64,000 nt of DNA from Tetrastigma voinierianum (lineage: Eukaryota; Streptophyta; Magnoliopsida; Vitales; Vitaceae). The notes beneath the pieces are model-generated. The model made no database searches. It was not told the DNA's origin and was given only the letters and a program-made list of their open reading frames with translations. The position numbers were made by a program, and so were the translations under genes. The stretch is from NCBI GenBank assembly GCA_016808115.1, contig JAEQBH010009476.1:86455-150454 (forward strand), given 5' to 3'. Each line of letters opens with the position of its first letter. Within the stretch, counting starts at the first letter, position 1. This document shows, piece after piece, positions 36,427-48,539 of the stretch.

Positions 36427-37243
36427 GTGGTGTAACGAAATCCATGTTGGACGGATGGGGCTTGTATTTCAGGTCATGTGAAGTCTACAGGCTTCAATCC
36501 GCAAGAGCGCTCATGAATGGACAAATGCATTCATCGAAGATATATTGGTACCTGTTGATGCTTTTCACCTCTTAGACCGTCTTGGTAGGCGTATTTCCCA
36601 TGAAGAGAGATTCTCAATTCCTAGAATTCCAGCTGTGGTTGAGCTCTGCATCCAAGCTGGGACAATTCTTCTGAATACCCCACAAGAAGGAGAAGAAGCC
36701 AATTATCCGCATCAACAAAAGTAGATTCATAGTCTGAGATGAAAGTGAACTTCTTGGACCCTGTCTGAAGTCCCCGAGATCACCACTACTATTAACTGAA
36801 ATACCTGATTCAGAAATCCAGGGCCCCTTCACAGGAGTGCAGAAGAAACAGCCTTGCTTGCTGAGGAAACACTTAAGCAGGAGAAAATGAGGGGAGGAGC
36901 CAGAAGCTAATGAGAATGTACCAGTAAGGGTTTGTGGATGTGTGTAGAGAGTTTTCACATAGGGCCATCCGGACACAAGGGGCAAACTGCGGCGCTCACA
37001 AACACCTTCATAGAGCTGTAGTAGCATGGTTGTGAGCGGCTGTTCTCAATGACAAATACCGCCAAGATATGTATGGCATGTTCCTAAGGCAAACCCTGGA
37101 AAGAAGGCTTAGAACTTCTATGGTCAAACCTGTTGTGAGTGGAATATGTGTTTGACTGGTGCAGCTGTGCCCTGATCAGTACAAACCAACCATGAGGTTG
37201 GATGTTGGGATCAACAGATGTTAAAGCTGAGATGGTTGTCTGA
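36427..37243 (+). pseudogene. APO1: APO1-like exon 4, rest of APO domain, frame-broken
   Basis: Acceptor ttgcag at 36,426, then WCNEIHVG (first zinc-finger-like motif). After a stop, HEWTNAFIEDILVPVDAFHL and LDRLGRRISHEERFSIPRIP lead to AVVELCIQAG. A shift leads to PIIRINKSRF, a stop, then DESELL and LLLTEIPDSEIQ. Next come LAEETLKQEKMRGGAR, RVCG and HIGPSGHKGQ (second motif, damaged), CGAHKH, and near the end CPDQYKPTMRLDVG; a last shift gives DVKAEMVV and TGA at 37,241. The order and content match APO1 to its C-terminus. I count at least five stops or shifts. Minus-strand frame 36,614-37,027 is its shadow. Confidence 0.82.
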
Positions 37244-37370
37244 GCTAGTCTTTTTCATCTTTGTTTTGGTTAAGAGTTGTATAAAGCTTGTAGAATATTA
37301 AAGATAAATACAATATTTTATCATGAATTAAATGTTTGGCTTTTGCTTTATCATAGGAGTGAAAGAAGGT

Positions 37371-37552
37371 ATGTGGGAGGTAACTTGGTTGGGCAGTGGC
37401 ATATTAGGTTGAGGTTGTTCGATGGTATTAACAGTCGATTTCTTTTTCAAGAGGCTATTGAAGGTTTACCTAATTGTTAATTTCATGATCCTGTGGAATT
37501 AGTCGAAATGCACATAAGCTAGCATGGACATCAATGGTTATTAAAATAAAAG
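37371..37552 (+). mobile_element. Au-like SINE, 5'-truncated or head unrecognised
   Basis: The 3' part matches the Au SINE type: tcgatttctttttcaagagg, then ggtttacctaattgttaat, then cctgtggaattagtcgaa and taagctagcatggacatc, ending in an A-rich tail (about 37,535-37,552). I do not see a clear polymerase III box A or flanking duplication, so the left end is approximate. It sits about 130 bp after the APO1-like stop codon, so it would be in or near the 3' untranslated region. Confidence 0.55.
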
Positions 37553-38189
37553 CAATTCAAAAGGAAGTAATCCTTATCTTCTTGCTTCAATTAAACTTTG
37601 TGTACAGCAGTCTAGTTGACATCAGTTAAACAGGATATAAACTCTTTATAGACTGTTTTGATTGTGTTTCAATATGGCTTTGGATCCCACAATACTGTAA
37701 TGATAAGTTAACATATGGAGTTTCATTTTAATTTATTTATCTTCATAGCACTCTGTATTAAACTATAATTCATTATAAATCTAAATTAAGTAATTGATGG
37801 AGTCAACTTCTCAATGACATCATGAGTGTTGATAACATGTTGCTGTGATTTAGGTAATTTTAAGTCGTTAATTTATAACTTATTACTTAATTTTAAGTTA
37901 CATGTTAAAGTTACCAACCCAATATTTAAAATAAAAAAATCTATATATTTGCTTTATTTCTTTTGACATCTATTCACTTGACATTGCACTTCTTAGTAAT
38001 ATTACTGTTTCTTTGGAGATTTAAACTTGGTTCTTCTCTTTGTCATGTTCAACCCTTAACTATCTCAAACCAAAATACTTATTGGCAATAAATCCATTCT
38101 TATTAATTTTAACTCATCTTTATCTTAATTATTCATTAATATTATTATCAACATTTGTATTAAAGTAATATACAAAACATCATGATTAG
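37553..38189. other. AT-rich intergenic stretch
   Basis: No gene or repeat recognised. AT-rich, with short A and T runs. It separates the SINE tail from the truncated chromovirus that starts near 38,190. Confidence 0.5.
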
Positions 38190-39393
38190 AGGAATTGTGG
38201 GAACATATCACGATGGACTTTGACTCACCCCGCGCGGGCGTCTTTGAAAGCGACCACGATCAGGTGATTGTGGGGCCAGGCTCACCAAGTTGGCACATTT
38301 TACGCTATCAGATGATCTTCACCTTTGGAGGAATTACGCGGAGATAACTATATATATATATATGCTCTGCAAAGGGTGTTGGGATTACATGCGAGGTGTC
38401 GGTCTACATGTATCGGACCAGGATCCTAGGTTTACGGCTCACTTTTGGAAGGTTTTCTGAAAGCCATGGGAACCGCAGTTGATGAAGCGCTTGCTTTCAT
38501 CCCATGCAAACCAGGCAGTTAGTCGGAAAGAACTATTTAGGTTTTGGAAGACATCCCTCACGAGCATGCGATCACTGTGGATCTTGAGGGTGTTTGGGAA
38601 GATCTTACCCTTAGTGGGGTTCGCGTGCAATGGTTGTCAAAAGCTGAGCATATGAGGCACACTGGGGAGACTTTATATGGGAGGCTTCATGTCAGGGAAT
38701 GCGCAGTTTGTTGGACGAAGGTGGAGAGATCCTGTGGTCGGATTTGGTTAGAACGTCAAGAAGGGGTGGTTGATACGAAAAACGTCTTCACGGCTTAGAG
38801 CTGGCAGGAAGGATTGCAGCCACAGGAGGTAGACGACGGCCGACCTCTGGGGTTTGAGGTGGGTGATCGTCTTCCAGGTGAGTGCTTAGGGAGTGGTCAG
38901 GTTCGGCAGTTGGGAAGCTGAGCGTCGAGGGATATATCAGGCCTTTAAGATTACTCGAGAGGTGAAACACGATTGCATATCGGTTAGCGCCCATCACCGA
39001 GTTACATCAGTGTCCGTAGAAATTGATTTCCATGTCTCATGCTCGGTATACTCGAGATCATTCGTGTAGTGGATTGGGGAGAGTTAGTATTGTCGGATGA
39101 GACAGCCGAGGAGGGGCCGGTCGCGTGTCTAAGTGGATGGCGGGATTCGGTTTTGATCACATAAGGCCGTCTGAGGCTATTCTCAGAAGGTGTTATTGGC
39201 ATCTTTGAGGATTGGAGAGGCGACATGGAGCGCGAGGACACGATCACGCACATGCCTATCCTTTCTTGGGCTGGATGAAGGTACAGTGGTTTAGTCGTTT
39301 GGTGATTAAATGATGGTTTATATGCTTCTTGTTACGTACGGTTGCATATGCATGGGATTGAGTGTATGTGTGTGGGGAATTTCGAGACGAAGT
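38190..39393 (+). pseudogene. 5'-truncated chromovirus: integrase end and chromodomain
   Basis: Starts abruptly inside the integrase core: WEHITMDF-like sequence at about 38,200-38,225, then LTKLAHF (about 38,282-38,302). Frames at about 38,400-38,800 hold the core end, KILERVGTIAYRLAP-like sequence is near 38,940-38,985, and a decayed chromodomain lies at about 39,100-39,270. The order and wording parallel element A (9685-10,725), so it is the same type of element. Everything upstream (gag, protease, RT, RNase H, 5' LTR) is missing. The frames at 38,439-39,253 on the minus strand are shadows. Confidence 0.75.
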
Positions 39394-39409
39394 GCAAGAG
39401 AGGGAAGAA
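39394..39409 (+). other. polypurine tract
   Basis: aagagagggaagaa lies directly before the TGTAAG start of LTR D, as expected of the primer for plus-strand DNA synthesis. Confidence 0.65.
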
Positions 39410-42044
39410 TGTAAGCATAGGAAAATTAGAATTTTTGGAAAAAATGGAAAAAAAATTATAATAATAATAAATTACCATAATGGTTTAGAAGCCTAGAAAA
39501 TTCTCTGAGATCTCGATAGCTTGAAATGGATTTCATCGTTTGATTCGTCTCGCGAAATCTAGCTACCCATAAAATTTTGTTCAATTCCGAGACAATAAGA
39601 TTTTTCAATATTTTCGAGGTAACGGGCGTCTAGTGACTCACAGGGATGAGATTTTTACGAGAATATCGGGAGTTAAGGTAGCACCGATTAGTTCATTTAA
39701 AATAAATTGAACTTGAAGCCCAGAATAAAATAAATTGTTTAGGGTGGAGCGGATCCTAAAGCGAGGATCGCGTGACACGTGGTGCTTTAGGCCACTCCAT
39801 AAACTTAAGTCAGATGTGAAAGGAGAGGCGAAAAAAAAGGGAAAAGCTCATTTTTGAAGCCTTATCGATTAGTGAGAGGAGAATAGAGGTGTGAGAAGCT
39901 CTAACCTGCCACGATCTATGAATCAGTTGATGCGATCTTCCGGCGGGCTAGGTTTAAAGAAATCGGTACTCGGCGAGAGCTATGCGTGGATACCGAGCAC
40001 CAAGGTTTAAGCTGGGTTTTTCAAGCGGAAGGTTCGGGAGGTGAGCTTTGGGTTGAGTGTTCACGAAACTACCAGGGCGTTGCTCACGATTTAAGAAGGT
40101 AAATTCTTCCCTACTTTGGTTGACTTTCCATTCTAGGGCTTGTTTGGTTGAGTTTACTACCGCCAAGGGGGCTGTTTGGCGTTTTTGCCCTCTGGGGGGT
40201 TGTTTAGCGAAAATAATGGGTTATAAGAGCGATTAATAATATTTTGACCCTATATGATGTCCAGTTTTGGGGCTGATTTTAGTTTAGAAAAAGGGAGAAT
40301 TTGGACTAGTATCCTTCAAGGAAATTGTAGCCTTATTTGAGAATTGAGGTAGGCTTGCAAATCACCCAAATTAGACATTTACCAACCCATGTTATAGTGT
40401 TTTAAGATTTGCTGATTTGCGGTTTGGCGATCTCAGTCAGGATTTTTGGGACTTCGATTTTGATTGGAAAAAAGTGAGAATTTGGACTAGTATCCTTAGT
40501 AAGAGTGCAGCTACATCCTGCAATCGAGAACTTGGTTGAGATTTTGAGATCACCCAAAGTGGACATTTATAACTATAAATTATCAGTCCTATTTTTCGAG
40601 TACCACAGAAATTTTGCCTTGTTTAACTTGAACCTCGCATCGGTTTACGTTTGGAACTGTGTTTGGTTGAAAAGTAATTTGGATTTAGCGTATCTTCAGA
40701 AGTTGTCTATCTAGAACTTGATGTTAGGCTTTTGAATCACCCAAGTGGGACATATAACCCAGAGTTGTAGTCCGTTTTCCAAAACTTCTATAACTTAGAA
40801 CATTTAATGAGATTTGTGTATAGATTTTTTTTCTGATTGGTATATGAGTTGTGACCATCTTAATCATTGCTTCAAATTGAGTGATATACTTGGTTGAGTG
40901 TGTGGAAGTCAAAATTGTGATATTTCTAATGGTTTGGCTTGTGATGTGTTGATAATATGAACAGGCCGTTGCATGAAACTGGTTGTAAATATTGTGGACA
41001 TGGTGTCACGATTCAGCTAGAGTATAAATGCATAGAGTCGTGGCAGTTGATGATGACTTGTAGATGTCAGCTTAACAATATAATATAATAATAGTGACAT
41101 GTATTATTATCGTTTATTACATTGTAGTATTTAATTTATAATGATTTGTCAGAATGATGCCTTAAGTGTAATCACGTGGTTTAAATCATCCTATAGGTGC
41201 GTCATCTCTTGGCATGGTATAAATGGACAATAATTGCATTTCATGCCTGCAGGACATCATTAATGGTGCGTGTACATGGTCATAATCATTCATCATTCTT
41301 GGTGAGTGTGTGAGTGAGCTTAGTGCTGGACTCATTGATGGTCTCAGGTGCATTTCATACTTTGAATAAAGCTATTTACTTGATTGTCAATGCTTTTGAA
41401 TAAAGATGTTTATCGGAGGCCCCGTCCAATGCTTTTGGTCAGCGGTTTATGGGCGTCCAATGCTTTTGAACCAAAGTTGTTTAATGGAGATTGTCTAATG
41501 GCTTTTAATAAAGCGGTTTATCGAGGATGTCGATAGGTTTAAAAACAAAAAGCTTTTGTTTTGGAAAAAAAAGTCATTGGGTGAAACACTAATGACGAGT
41601 TTTACACTTGGCATAGCGTAATGAGAAGTCGGTGACTCATGTTAAAGGCATGGTGAGTGACACTTCATTCATGGCATGTAGGCGCTCCCAGTAAACTGCA
41701 TTTTACTTGGAATGTTAGATTGTGAAGATGGAATTGCATGAAAACTTGGGTGGGGGTAGCGCTTGGAGTTTACCCTCTTGGACATTGCTCGCCGTCATTG
41801 GGACCCACTGATCTGAGGAGTATGCATGTGGACCGATGCTCACTCAGGGCCTGGGTTATGAAGAAAGCGGGGGTTGGCCAAACATAATTAATTTTTATAA
41901 AGAAACTTGGAACAAAACTAGTTCTAGCTTGTATTTTGTGCAAAAGAATTGTAAAAATACTTTGGAACAACCTAGTTATGATTTTAATATTTATTAGAGT
42001 GTTTGTGAAGGTAAAACTCTTGAGGACTATGATGGTAATCACAG
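39410..42044 (+). mobile_element. 3' LTR (D) of the truncated chromovirus
   Basis: Begins TGTAAGCATAGGAAAATTAG after the polypurine tract. Its U3 has ttttcgaggtaac (about 39,611), as in LTR B, and gtgacacgtgg (about 39,771), half of the G-box pair seen in LTR A. The R-U5 part holds three modules of about 180-200 bp starting at 40,295, 40,476 and 40,674 (gagaatttggactagtatcc in the first two). Near the end is attgctcgccgtcattg. The right end is estimated from the abrupt start of another TG-initiated repeat at 42,051. Confidence 0.7.
41386..41540 (+). repeat. short minisatellite inside LTR D
   Basis: Four imperfect copies of a 31-38 bp unit containing gtccaatgcttttgaa, at about 41,386, 41,424, 41,455 and 41,493, each followed by a form of aagcggtttat and gga. 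Confidence 0.7.
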
Positions 42045-42050
42045 TAATAT

Positions 42051-42434
42051 TGTAGTGTAGGATGAGTGGGCCTGGGTTGGGCCACTTTCCTCATAATTGG
42101 ACCTAATGGATCATTGTATGACCCTATATTGAGCCCGTATTGCGTTTTTTATATAAGGTTGTATTTTGGGTAGCTCCTGTACAGAAAATACATCTAGATT
42201 TTAAGTTCGTGCGAGTCCTGGAAGGACACAGATGATGTGGTGTTTGGATTGCAGAAGATCCATGAAGTCATTCTTCAGCAGTTGACCAGAGTTGTCTACC
42301 TGACCCACAGTTTTCAGGGACTGAGAAGAGCTTACAATTTTGTGATTTACTTTGAGATGGTGGTACAAGGAAGGCTCTTTTCTCAATAGATAGAGAAAAG
42401 ACACTTTGTCTAGAAGTTTGTGTTTATCATAACA
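42051..42434 (+). mobile_element. candidate small solo LTR
   Basis: A 384-bp block that starts TGTAGTGTAGG and ends ATCATAACA. It has a TATA-like tttttatataagg near 42,147-42,160 and near-matching 6-bp flanks (taatat and ttatat, one mismatch). Size, ends and promoter would suit a copia or short gypsy LTR. No second copy or body is in the window, and the flanks are AT-only, so chance cannot be excluded. Confidence 0.4.
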
Positions 42435-42850
42435 TTATATGAGCCTTTGGATTTTTGGCTCATTGCCTGACTTAAAGTGTCCTTGAGGTCTAGTTCAAGT
42501 GGTAAAGGGGATGGGTGTACGCGAGGTCTTAGAATCGAGTTCTTATAAGAACAAAATGCTACAAAGTGTGATAGAAGTGAATAGATGTAAATATTGTTTG
42601 AACTCTAGTTTTGACATATATAAGTGTGATTCGGTCATAGTCCTTGAGTCATTTGGTGTGATCTAGTTTGATTGTGATTGTCGAACCGTAGGGATTTGTG
42701 CGTTGCCCTATTCGTGGTGGGATCAAATCAAAGTGATGGGAATGTTCTGTTTTTGTGTCGTAGTTGGGTAACGTGGACGATCAAATCATACTCTAATTGC
42801 TGAACTCATGATAGGTTTTCATGTTACAATTATGCCGAGGTGTATGCTCA
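42435..42850. other. noncoding stretch with a possible SINE head
   Basis: At 42,491-42,502 tagttcaagtgg fits a polymerase III box A, followed by ggtaaagggg and, 40 bases on, ggtcttagaatcgagttc, which is a poor box B. No duplication or Au-like tail follows. The rest is probably the decayed 3' part of the copia element to the right. Low certainty. Confidence 0.35.
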
Positions 42851-45800
42851 GTTTCTCAGGGTGAGATTGATAATAATCTGCGGGTGTAACTAGTCCCACC
42901 GGGACTTTGAAATATCCACCAAATTGATTCTTGAGTCTTCACATATCTTGCTTAAGAAATCAAAGCGAGTTATATTTTCTTATGAGCAGAAATGACCGTC
43001 TATCTCAGTATGTAGGACTCATTCATGAATCTGAGATTAGAAGCAATATGAAGGGCCTTATTTACTAGAGTTTCTTGGGATTTGGTGTCTTAATAGGCTT
43101 GTAGAGTTGATGAAGTAGCATGATCTCATGCCAATTGTATCATTCAACACATATTAGACTCTACACTCGAGCGAAGCAACCCTTGCTACTTTCATGATAC
43201 TAGGTGAAGTGGATCTCACATCTTCCTTTGACTGCAATCGATGAAATGCAAAACATTCAGATCCCATTATACCCTTGATTACTATATAGAATACCTCGTC
43301 CTCACGCTCCTTTCAAATAACATAGAAGATATGTTCTCTGACTAATAATTGATTTGTTGGAGGCGAAGATATGTGACTTACAACAGCCATTTGGGTGGGA
43401 AATATCAGGGCTGGATTGTATAAAAATGGTCGACTTCCAAACCCTAAGTAACCTCTCTCTTAGATAATAAATGTTTTAAGCCTTCTCTAGTAGGAATTCT
43501 TTGGCTTAAACCCTCAGAAAGACTGCCTTGGTTTACCTAAACTTTCAGGTCTCGAGCCAGTAAATCAAGCACATAATTTCCTCTTTGAGATAAAATGTTT
43601 CATGTTTGCTATAACTGATACCCGAAATATCTTAGCATCCACAAGTCCTTTGTATGGAATTGGCCGCTGAAGAAGGACTTAGAGATGAATCGGCTTCTGA
43701 TCGGCTTACAGTGATAACGATATCATCCCGCGCATACACTACCCGATAGAATGATACATGACACAGGTTCTTGTAGAAGGCGAGTGGTCAAATTTACTCT
43801 TCCTCATGCCCCGAATTTCTCGACTTCTTCATTGAATTTGGCAAGCTTTGGGACTATGTTTCAAACCATGTCTGACCATACAAAGACTTTCGAAGACAAC
43901 AAACCTTCCTAATGTACACCTCCTCTTGAAGGTCACCATGAAATGCATTCTTAATATCAAGTTGGTGGAGATCCTAATAGGAAGTAGCGACGGGAAAAAA
44001 AATTGAACAAATATCATCTTAGCATTTGGGAAGGTGTCGAGTAGTCCACCATGGGTTTGAGCATACCTCTTGCTTACAGTCGCGAAACCAATCGAGCAAG
44101 CCCAGACCATCAAAGGTAAACCTTACTTGCAAAAACCAGTGGCATCCAGTAAACTCTTCCCAATAAGAGTGGCCCATCTTAAGTCAAGTACCATTTCCAT
44201 TCAAAGCATCATCTCCTCTATCAGCACTACGAACTAAGGTGAGATAAAGGATTCATGAAAATTGTTAGGCAACGAAAATAAAGTCAGATGCAACAAAGAA
44301 CATGAATAGGAAGGCAAATGGTTATAAGAACAAGCGGAAGAAATCGGATAAACTGCTTATCTATTTTACGCTTTACGAAGTAATAGGAAGTCGGCTTAAG
44401 GTTTATTAGATCTCGATGTGAAGCGGCGATTGGGAAATTCGAGTGGAGGGTTTTGACACTGGATAGACATGAGTGATAGGAGGTTTACGTGAGCCAAAGC
44501 ATGAGTCGGTTTGGAGAGATAATGGGTGTGGCAGAGTATAAACAAACGGGTCGCTTCTTCCTCCCCAGACTGATGTGGTTGGAGGTGAAGAGAAGGGACA
44601 TTCTCAAGAAAGTTGACATTAGTCCAAACTGAGTACCTACGAGGGCTAGGGCTATAACATCGGATTCCTTTATGAACCTAAGAATAACCAAGAAAGATAC
44701 ATTTCAAAGACTTATGATTGAGTTTGGGCCTCTGGGACGGACATCTCGAACAAAACAAGCATACCCAAATATCCACAGGCTCAATAGGAAAAAGGTTTAT
44801 TTGGAAAAATGATATGTCTGAGTGTTCAGAAATTCAAGACCTTAGGCATTCGATTAATTAAAAAAAAAAAAAAAGCAATGGAAACAACATAGACCACGCA
44901 AATGCTTGGGCACATCATTTCAAATATAATAGAGCTCTGGCGATTTCAAGGAGGTGTCCATTAACGCTCCAGCCACTTTCGATTATAAGGAGTATCAACA
45001 TAGGAAGTCGATGGATGATGCTGCATTTGAGCTGAATGGCCCGAAACTTTGAAACTATTTTAACATTATCACCTCGGACTTTGAGCGAAACATAAAATTG
45101 AGTGTGTATCTTAAGCGCAGACATCAAATGAGAAAAATAGCAGCGGTTTCATTAAATATAACCAAGTGGTTAGTGAATAATCATCAACAAAAGTAATAAG
45201 TGTAAAGCCGGTTGGAACTTATAATGGACATGGACACATTTGGATAGACTAATTGATAGAACTTCTTCACGTTTATTGACTATAGGACTAGAATGGCTTG
45301 ATGATGCTTTGAAAATTGATAAGACTCACAACTCTAATGATGACAAACTAAAAAACTAAGAACATAAGTTTTCAACAAGGGAAGAAAAGGGATGGCCCAA
45401 ATCAACAATGTTTCTCAAATGGTGTAGTAACTCAAACAAGTGGCGATTATTTGGTATTATGATCAGAATCAGAACCTAGACTCACGTCTCTACCGATAAT
45501 GCAGCCGTCATAAGATCAAGAAAGAGACAAAATCGAGAAGAATAGAATATAACTTACTTAAATTACTTGAGATTAAATTTACTCCTGATATCAAATTAAA
45601 AATGAAATTTAGTAAACTCAAGATGGATGACCAGAATAGATGGAATGAAAAATTGTACTGACGAGAACACATGATTATGATCCATACGCTAGAGTGCGAG
45701 TGGGGTGAAAGTTGTGATTGAAAAGTAGAGATAGACTCGATTACCTGTCATGTGATATGGCTCTAAAATCAATGGCTTACATTCGGAGGACAAAGAGAAG

Positions 45801-46921
45801 AAATAGAATATTCAGGGTTGCGACTCAACAATAATAGTAATTGGAGTAGATGGAGACTTCAATGATTCTTGATACAAGTGGAACCTGGCTAATTCTTCTT
45901 TAGTGAACTGAACTGGTTGATTTGATGCCTTATTTGTGGAAGCTACATAAGTCGACGAAAATCTTTGATTTCGACTATGCTGCTTCTTACAGTCTCGTAT
46001 AACATGTCCAAGATTACTGCAGTAATAACATACAACTCCTCCTAGAGCAGCTCTTTTAGAGTTACTATGGACCACTAACATATTGTTGCTTTTTTTACTC
46101 ACCAATGTTCCAAAAACAAGGGTTGGGTGGGATTGAGAGGTAGGTGAGAGGATCTCTATAAAGTATCCCTGCAGTCCATTTTGCCCAGAAAAGGTGAAAT
46201 CTTAAGGCTGGACATAATCACAACTACAATAGAATCATGCTCAGAAGATGAGGCTGAAACTCATCTTGCATCACTGGGTTGAGCTTATTGAACCTTAACA
46301 TCTGGACTAGCCCAGGTAATAGCATGCAACTAGTTTCTCATGTCTTTTATGAGTCCATGAAGGTTTTAGTGAGACCGATCCTCGTTTCTCAAAGCGATAA
46401 AAGGCTCTACATACATCAAATATGCGAGAAATATTCTCTTTGTTAGAATACATAAATTCCAAATATTCCATCAGCTCCTTAACAAACTCATAGTGATTAA
46501 TGAATTTGAGCACTTTGCAGATTAATGGGATTACAAATTTGTAGGAAGAAACATGCATCATCTTCCAGCTATAGTTCTTTGGAAATCATCAGTTAGAGGG
46601 TCCTTATCACTTGATGACTATTTTCATCTCCTCAGTAAATTTGAATTTTATAATCGAGTAATTAGGACGGTGAGTTTATCATCATAAATTTTGTTTTTAT
46701 TATAAAGGGATCGCGGGCACAGCAGGCTTTATCTTTGGGTATAATTGGAAGCCCCGAGGAAAGAATTGAGGACAAAATGCCTCCAATCAAGAAACATGAC
46801 TCTTGAAAAACCCTAGAACCTAACACACAAATCCACAAAGAGTGAAGGTAAGAATCATAACGCCTCTGGATGTTGCGAAGCGAAGGAATCAAGAAACAAA
46901 AGCAGAGGCAGAAGGAAGAGT
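42851..46921 (-). pseudogene. Ty1/copia gag-pol pseudogene (copia-1)
   Basis: Read right to left. Gag: HYEFVKELMEYLEFMYSNKE then ISRIFDVCRAFYRFEK (46,495-46,370), and a zinc knuckle, CYYCSNLGHVIRDC (about 46,031-45,990), followed by SRNQRFSSTYVASTN. The pre-integrase region has LGHPFSSLVENLC (about 45,400-45,360). Integrase: KIHTQFYVSLK (45,113-45,081) and ETARALLYLK-like sequence (44,942-44,915). RT: RYAQTHGG (44,068-44,045), then MHFMVTFKRRCTLG and HGLKHSPKA. The YVDD box has become YARDDIVIT (about 43,738-43,712). Stops and shifts occur throughout. The 3' LTR was not found. Confidence 0.82.
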
Positions 46922-48503
46922 GGTTGTGTAACGCCCTAAAAATACCCTAACAGTTTTTTCAGAACATGTAAAGATTATCAAATACAAATAAATGAAATTT
47001 TAGAATTTTAAATCCCTAAACGAAAAAAAAATATCGCTTAGGAAAATTCCACGGCCAAATAAATTTACTAAAAATGTCAAATGGGACCCAAGGGTCCTAA
47101 ATGAGTGTAGTTTTAAAATATGAATGAATAAAATGAATGTGAAATAGACTTTAAAATGAGGGCTCTAATGAAAATAGGAATTAGCGTGTGACAAGGCCTT
47201 ATGAAGGATTTTGACTTAAGACCAAATTTGGTCTTGTAAAAGGGCATAACTCTCATTTGTGCATTTTGGGTTTGGGAAGAAGGAGAAGCCATTGTTGGTG
47301 ATTTCTTCTCCATGTAAACAAGAGATGAAGTGATCAAGAAGGAGGAAGAAGAAAGAAAAGAAGAGCTTAAGAGTAGAAAAAACTAAGCCTAATATCTTTC
47401 TTGTGTTTTGGATTTAGGGGAAAAACCCTAACCTTATATAAAGTGATTTTGATTGGTTTGTGAATCAGTTTGGGGTTGTGTTGGGGTTGCGTTTTGATGT
47501 ATTATTTGATTAGTATTGGTTTAGGATTGGTCTTGAGGAATGTTTGTAAAAGGGAAATGTTGGGTTTTTCAAAATCATCAAATATTTGTCAAGCCTATTC
47601 TTGTTTTTGGCTATAGATTAAGTTATAATCATCCAAATTGGATGATTACAATTGAAGAAAAACCTTGAAGACTATGGCTTCAGGTGGTGAAGGAAACATT
47701 ACCAATTTATAGGTTATAAGACCACAGAAATTGAAAAAACGTTGGGTGATCGGTGTTTGGGCATATCGACTAGTTGACATTAAAATGCCGCCAGCGAGTT
47801 TGGGTGATCCAAATTTGATGATTCCAATTGGAGAAGAAACCTTATAACCATAGCTAATGAAAGAACCGTACACACACCAATTTGGAGTTAAGACCCGGAA
47901 TAAAAAAAAACGTTAGGTGATCGATAGTGGGCATATCGACTAGTTTGACATTAAAATGTCGTAACTTGAGTTTTGGTTATCCAAATGAGATGATTCTAAT
48001 TCCTACTGAAAATAGAACTCCTAGAACAACCGACTAATATGTGATTTTCATTGTATTTGAATAGGGGTTGATGAGGAGGGAAAGCGCGTGAAGTCGAGAT
48101 TACGAAGATTGGGATCAGTGACGATTTTGGTTTGTTCTCAAACTCTCTCTCATTTCTAAAATATTGAGATAATTACAAAATGATTTGAATTTTGGAAATG
48201 ATTGATAAAGATGCATATTACCAGATTTGTGTTTGAAATGATTTGTTTTAGTGATTTGAGACAATTACAACGTAAACAGGTACATAAAAATTGCATGAAT
48301 GTGAAAATGTTCTATTTACATCTGAATGTATATATCTGTGTAAATTGTATTGAATGATTTAATGCCCTTGAGAATGTTAACCGTTAGAATTTGGGTTGAG
48401 ATAAATTGGTATACCAATAAGAGTCGAACAAACGTACTATTGTGGCATAATGATCGTAGCCCATCGAGACAGTGCTCCGGTGAGTGTACATGACCCAGAA
48501 TAC

Positions 48504-48539
<36 letters not shown>

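Larger units (their letters stand above)
27009..37243 (+). pseudogene. APO1: APO1-like organelle RNA-binding protein gene, probably a pseudogene
   Basis: A spliced gene in four recognisable blocks (27,009-27,102; 27,639-27,804; 34,853-35,112; 36,427-37,243). The last two encode the plant APO (DUF794) family signature, closest by eye to APO1, a plastid protein needed for splicing of some chloroplast group II introns and for photosystem I accumulation. The first two blocks, with a Ser-rich start, would be the transit peptide and its extension; their link to APO1 is inferred from position, splice phase and the KV donor. The second intron is about 7 kb and contains a whole retrotransposon. Stops and frameshifts in blocks 3 and 4 argue for a pseudogene, but scattered single-base assembly errors would look the same. 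Transcript data would decide. Confidence 0.75.

Noticed and set aside
36614..37027. 137-residue minus-strand open frame
   Set aside because: It is antisense to exon 4 of the APO1-like gene, whose plus-strand text is clearly recognisable.
41386..41540. Regularly spaced repeats considered as a CRISPR-like array
   Set aside because: Units are adjacent and imperfect without unique spacers, lie in an LTR, and the DNA is from a plant nucleus.
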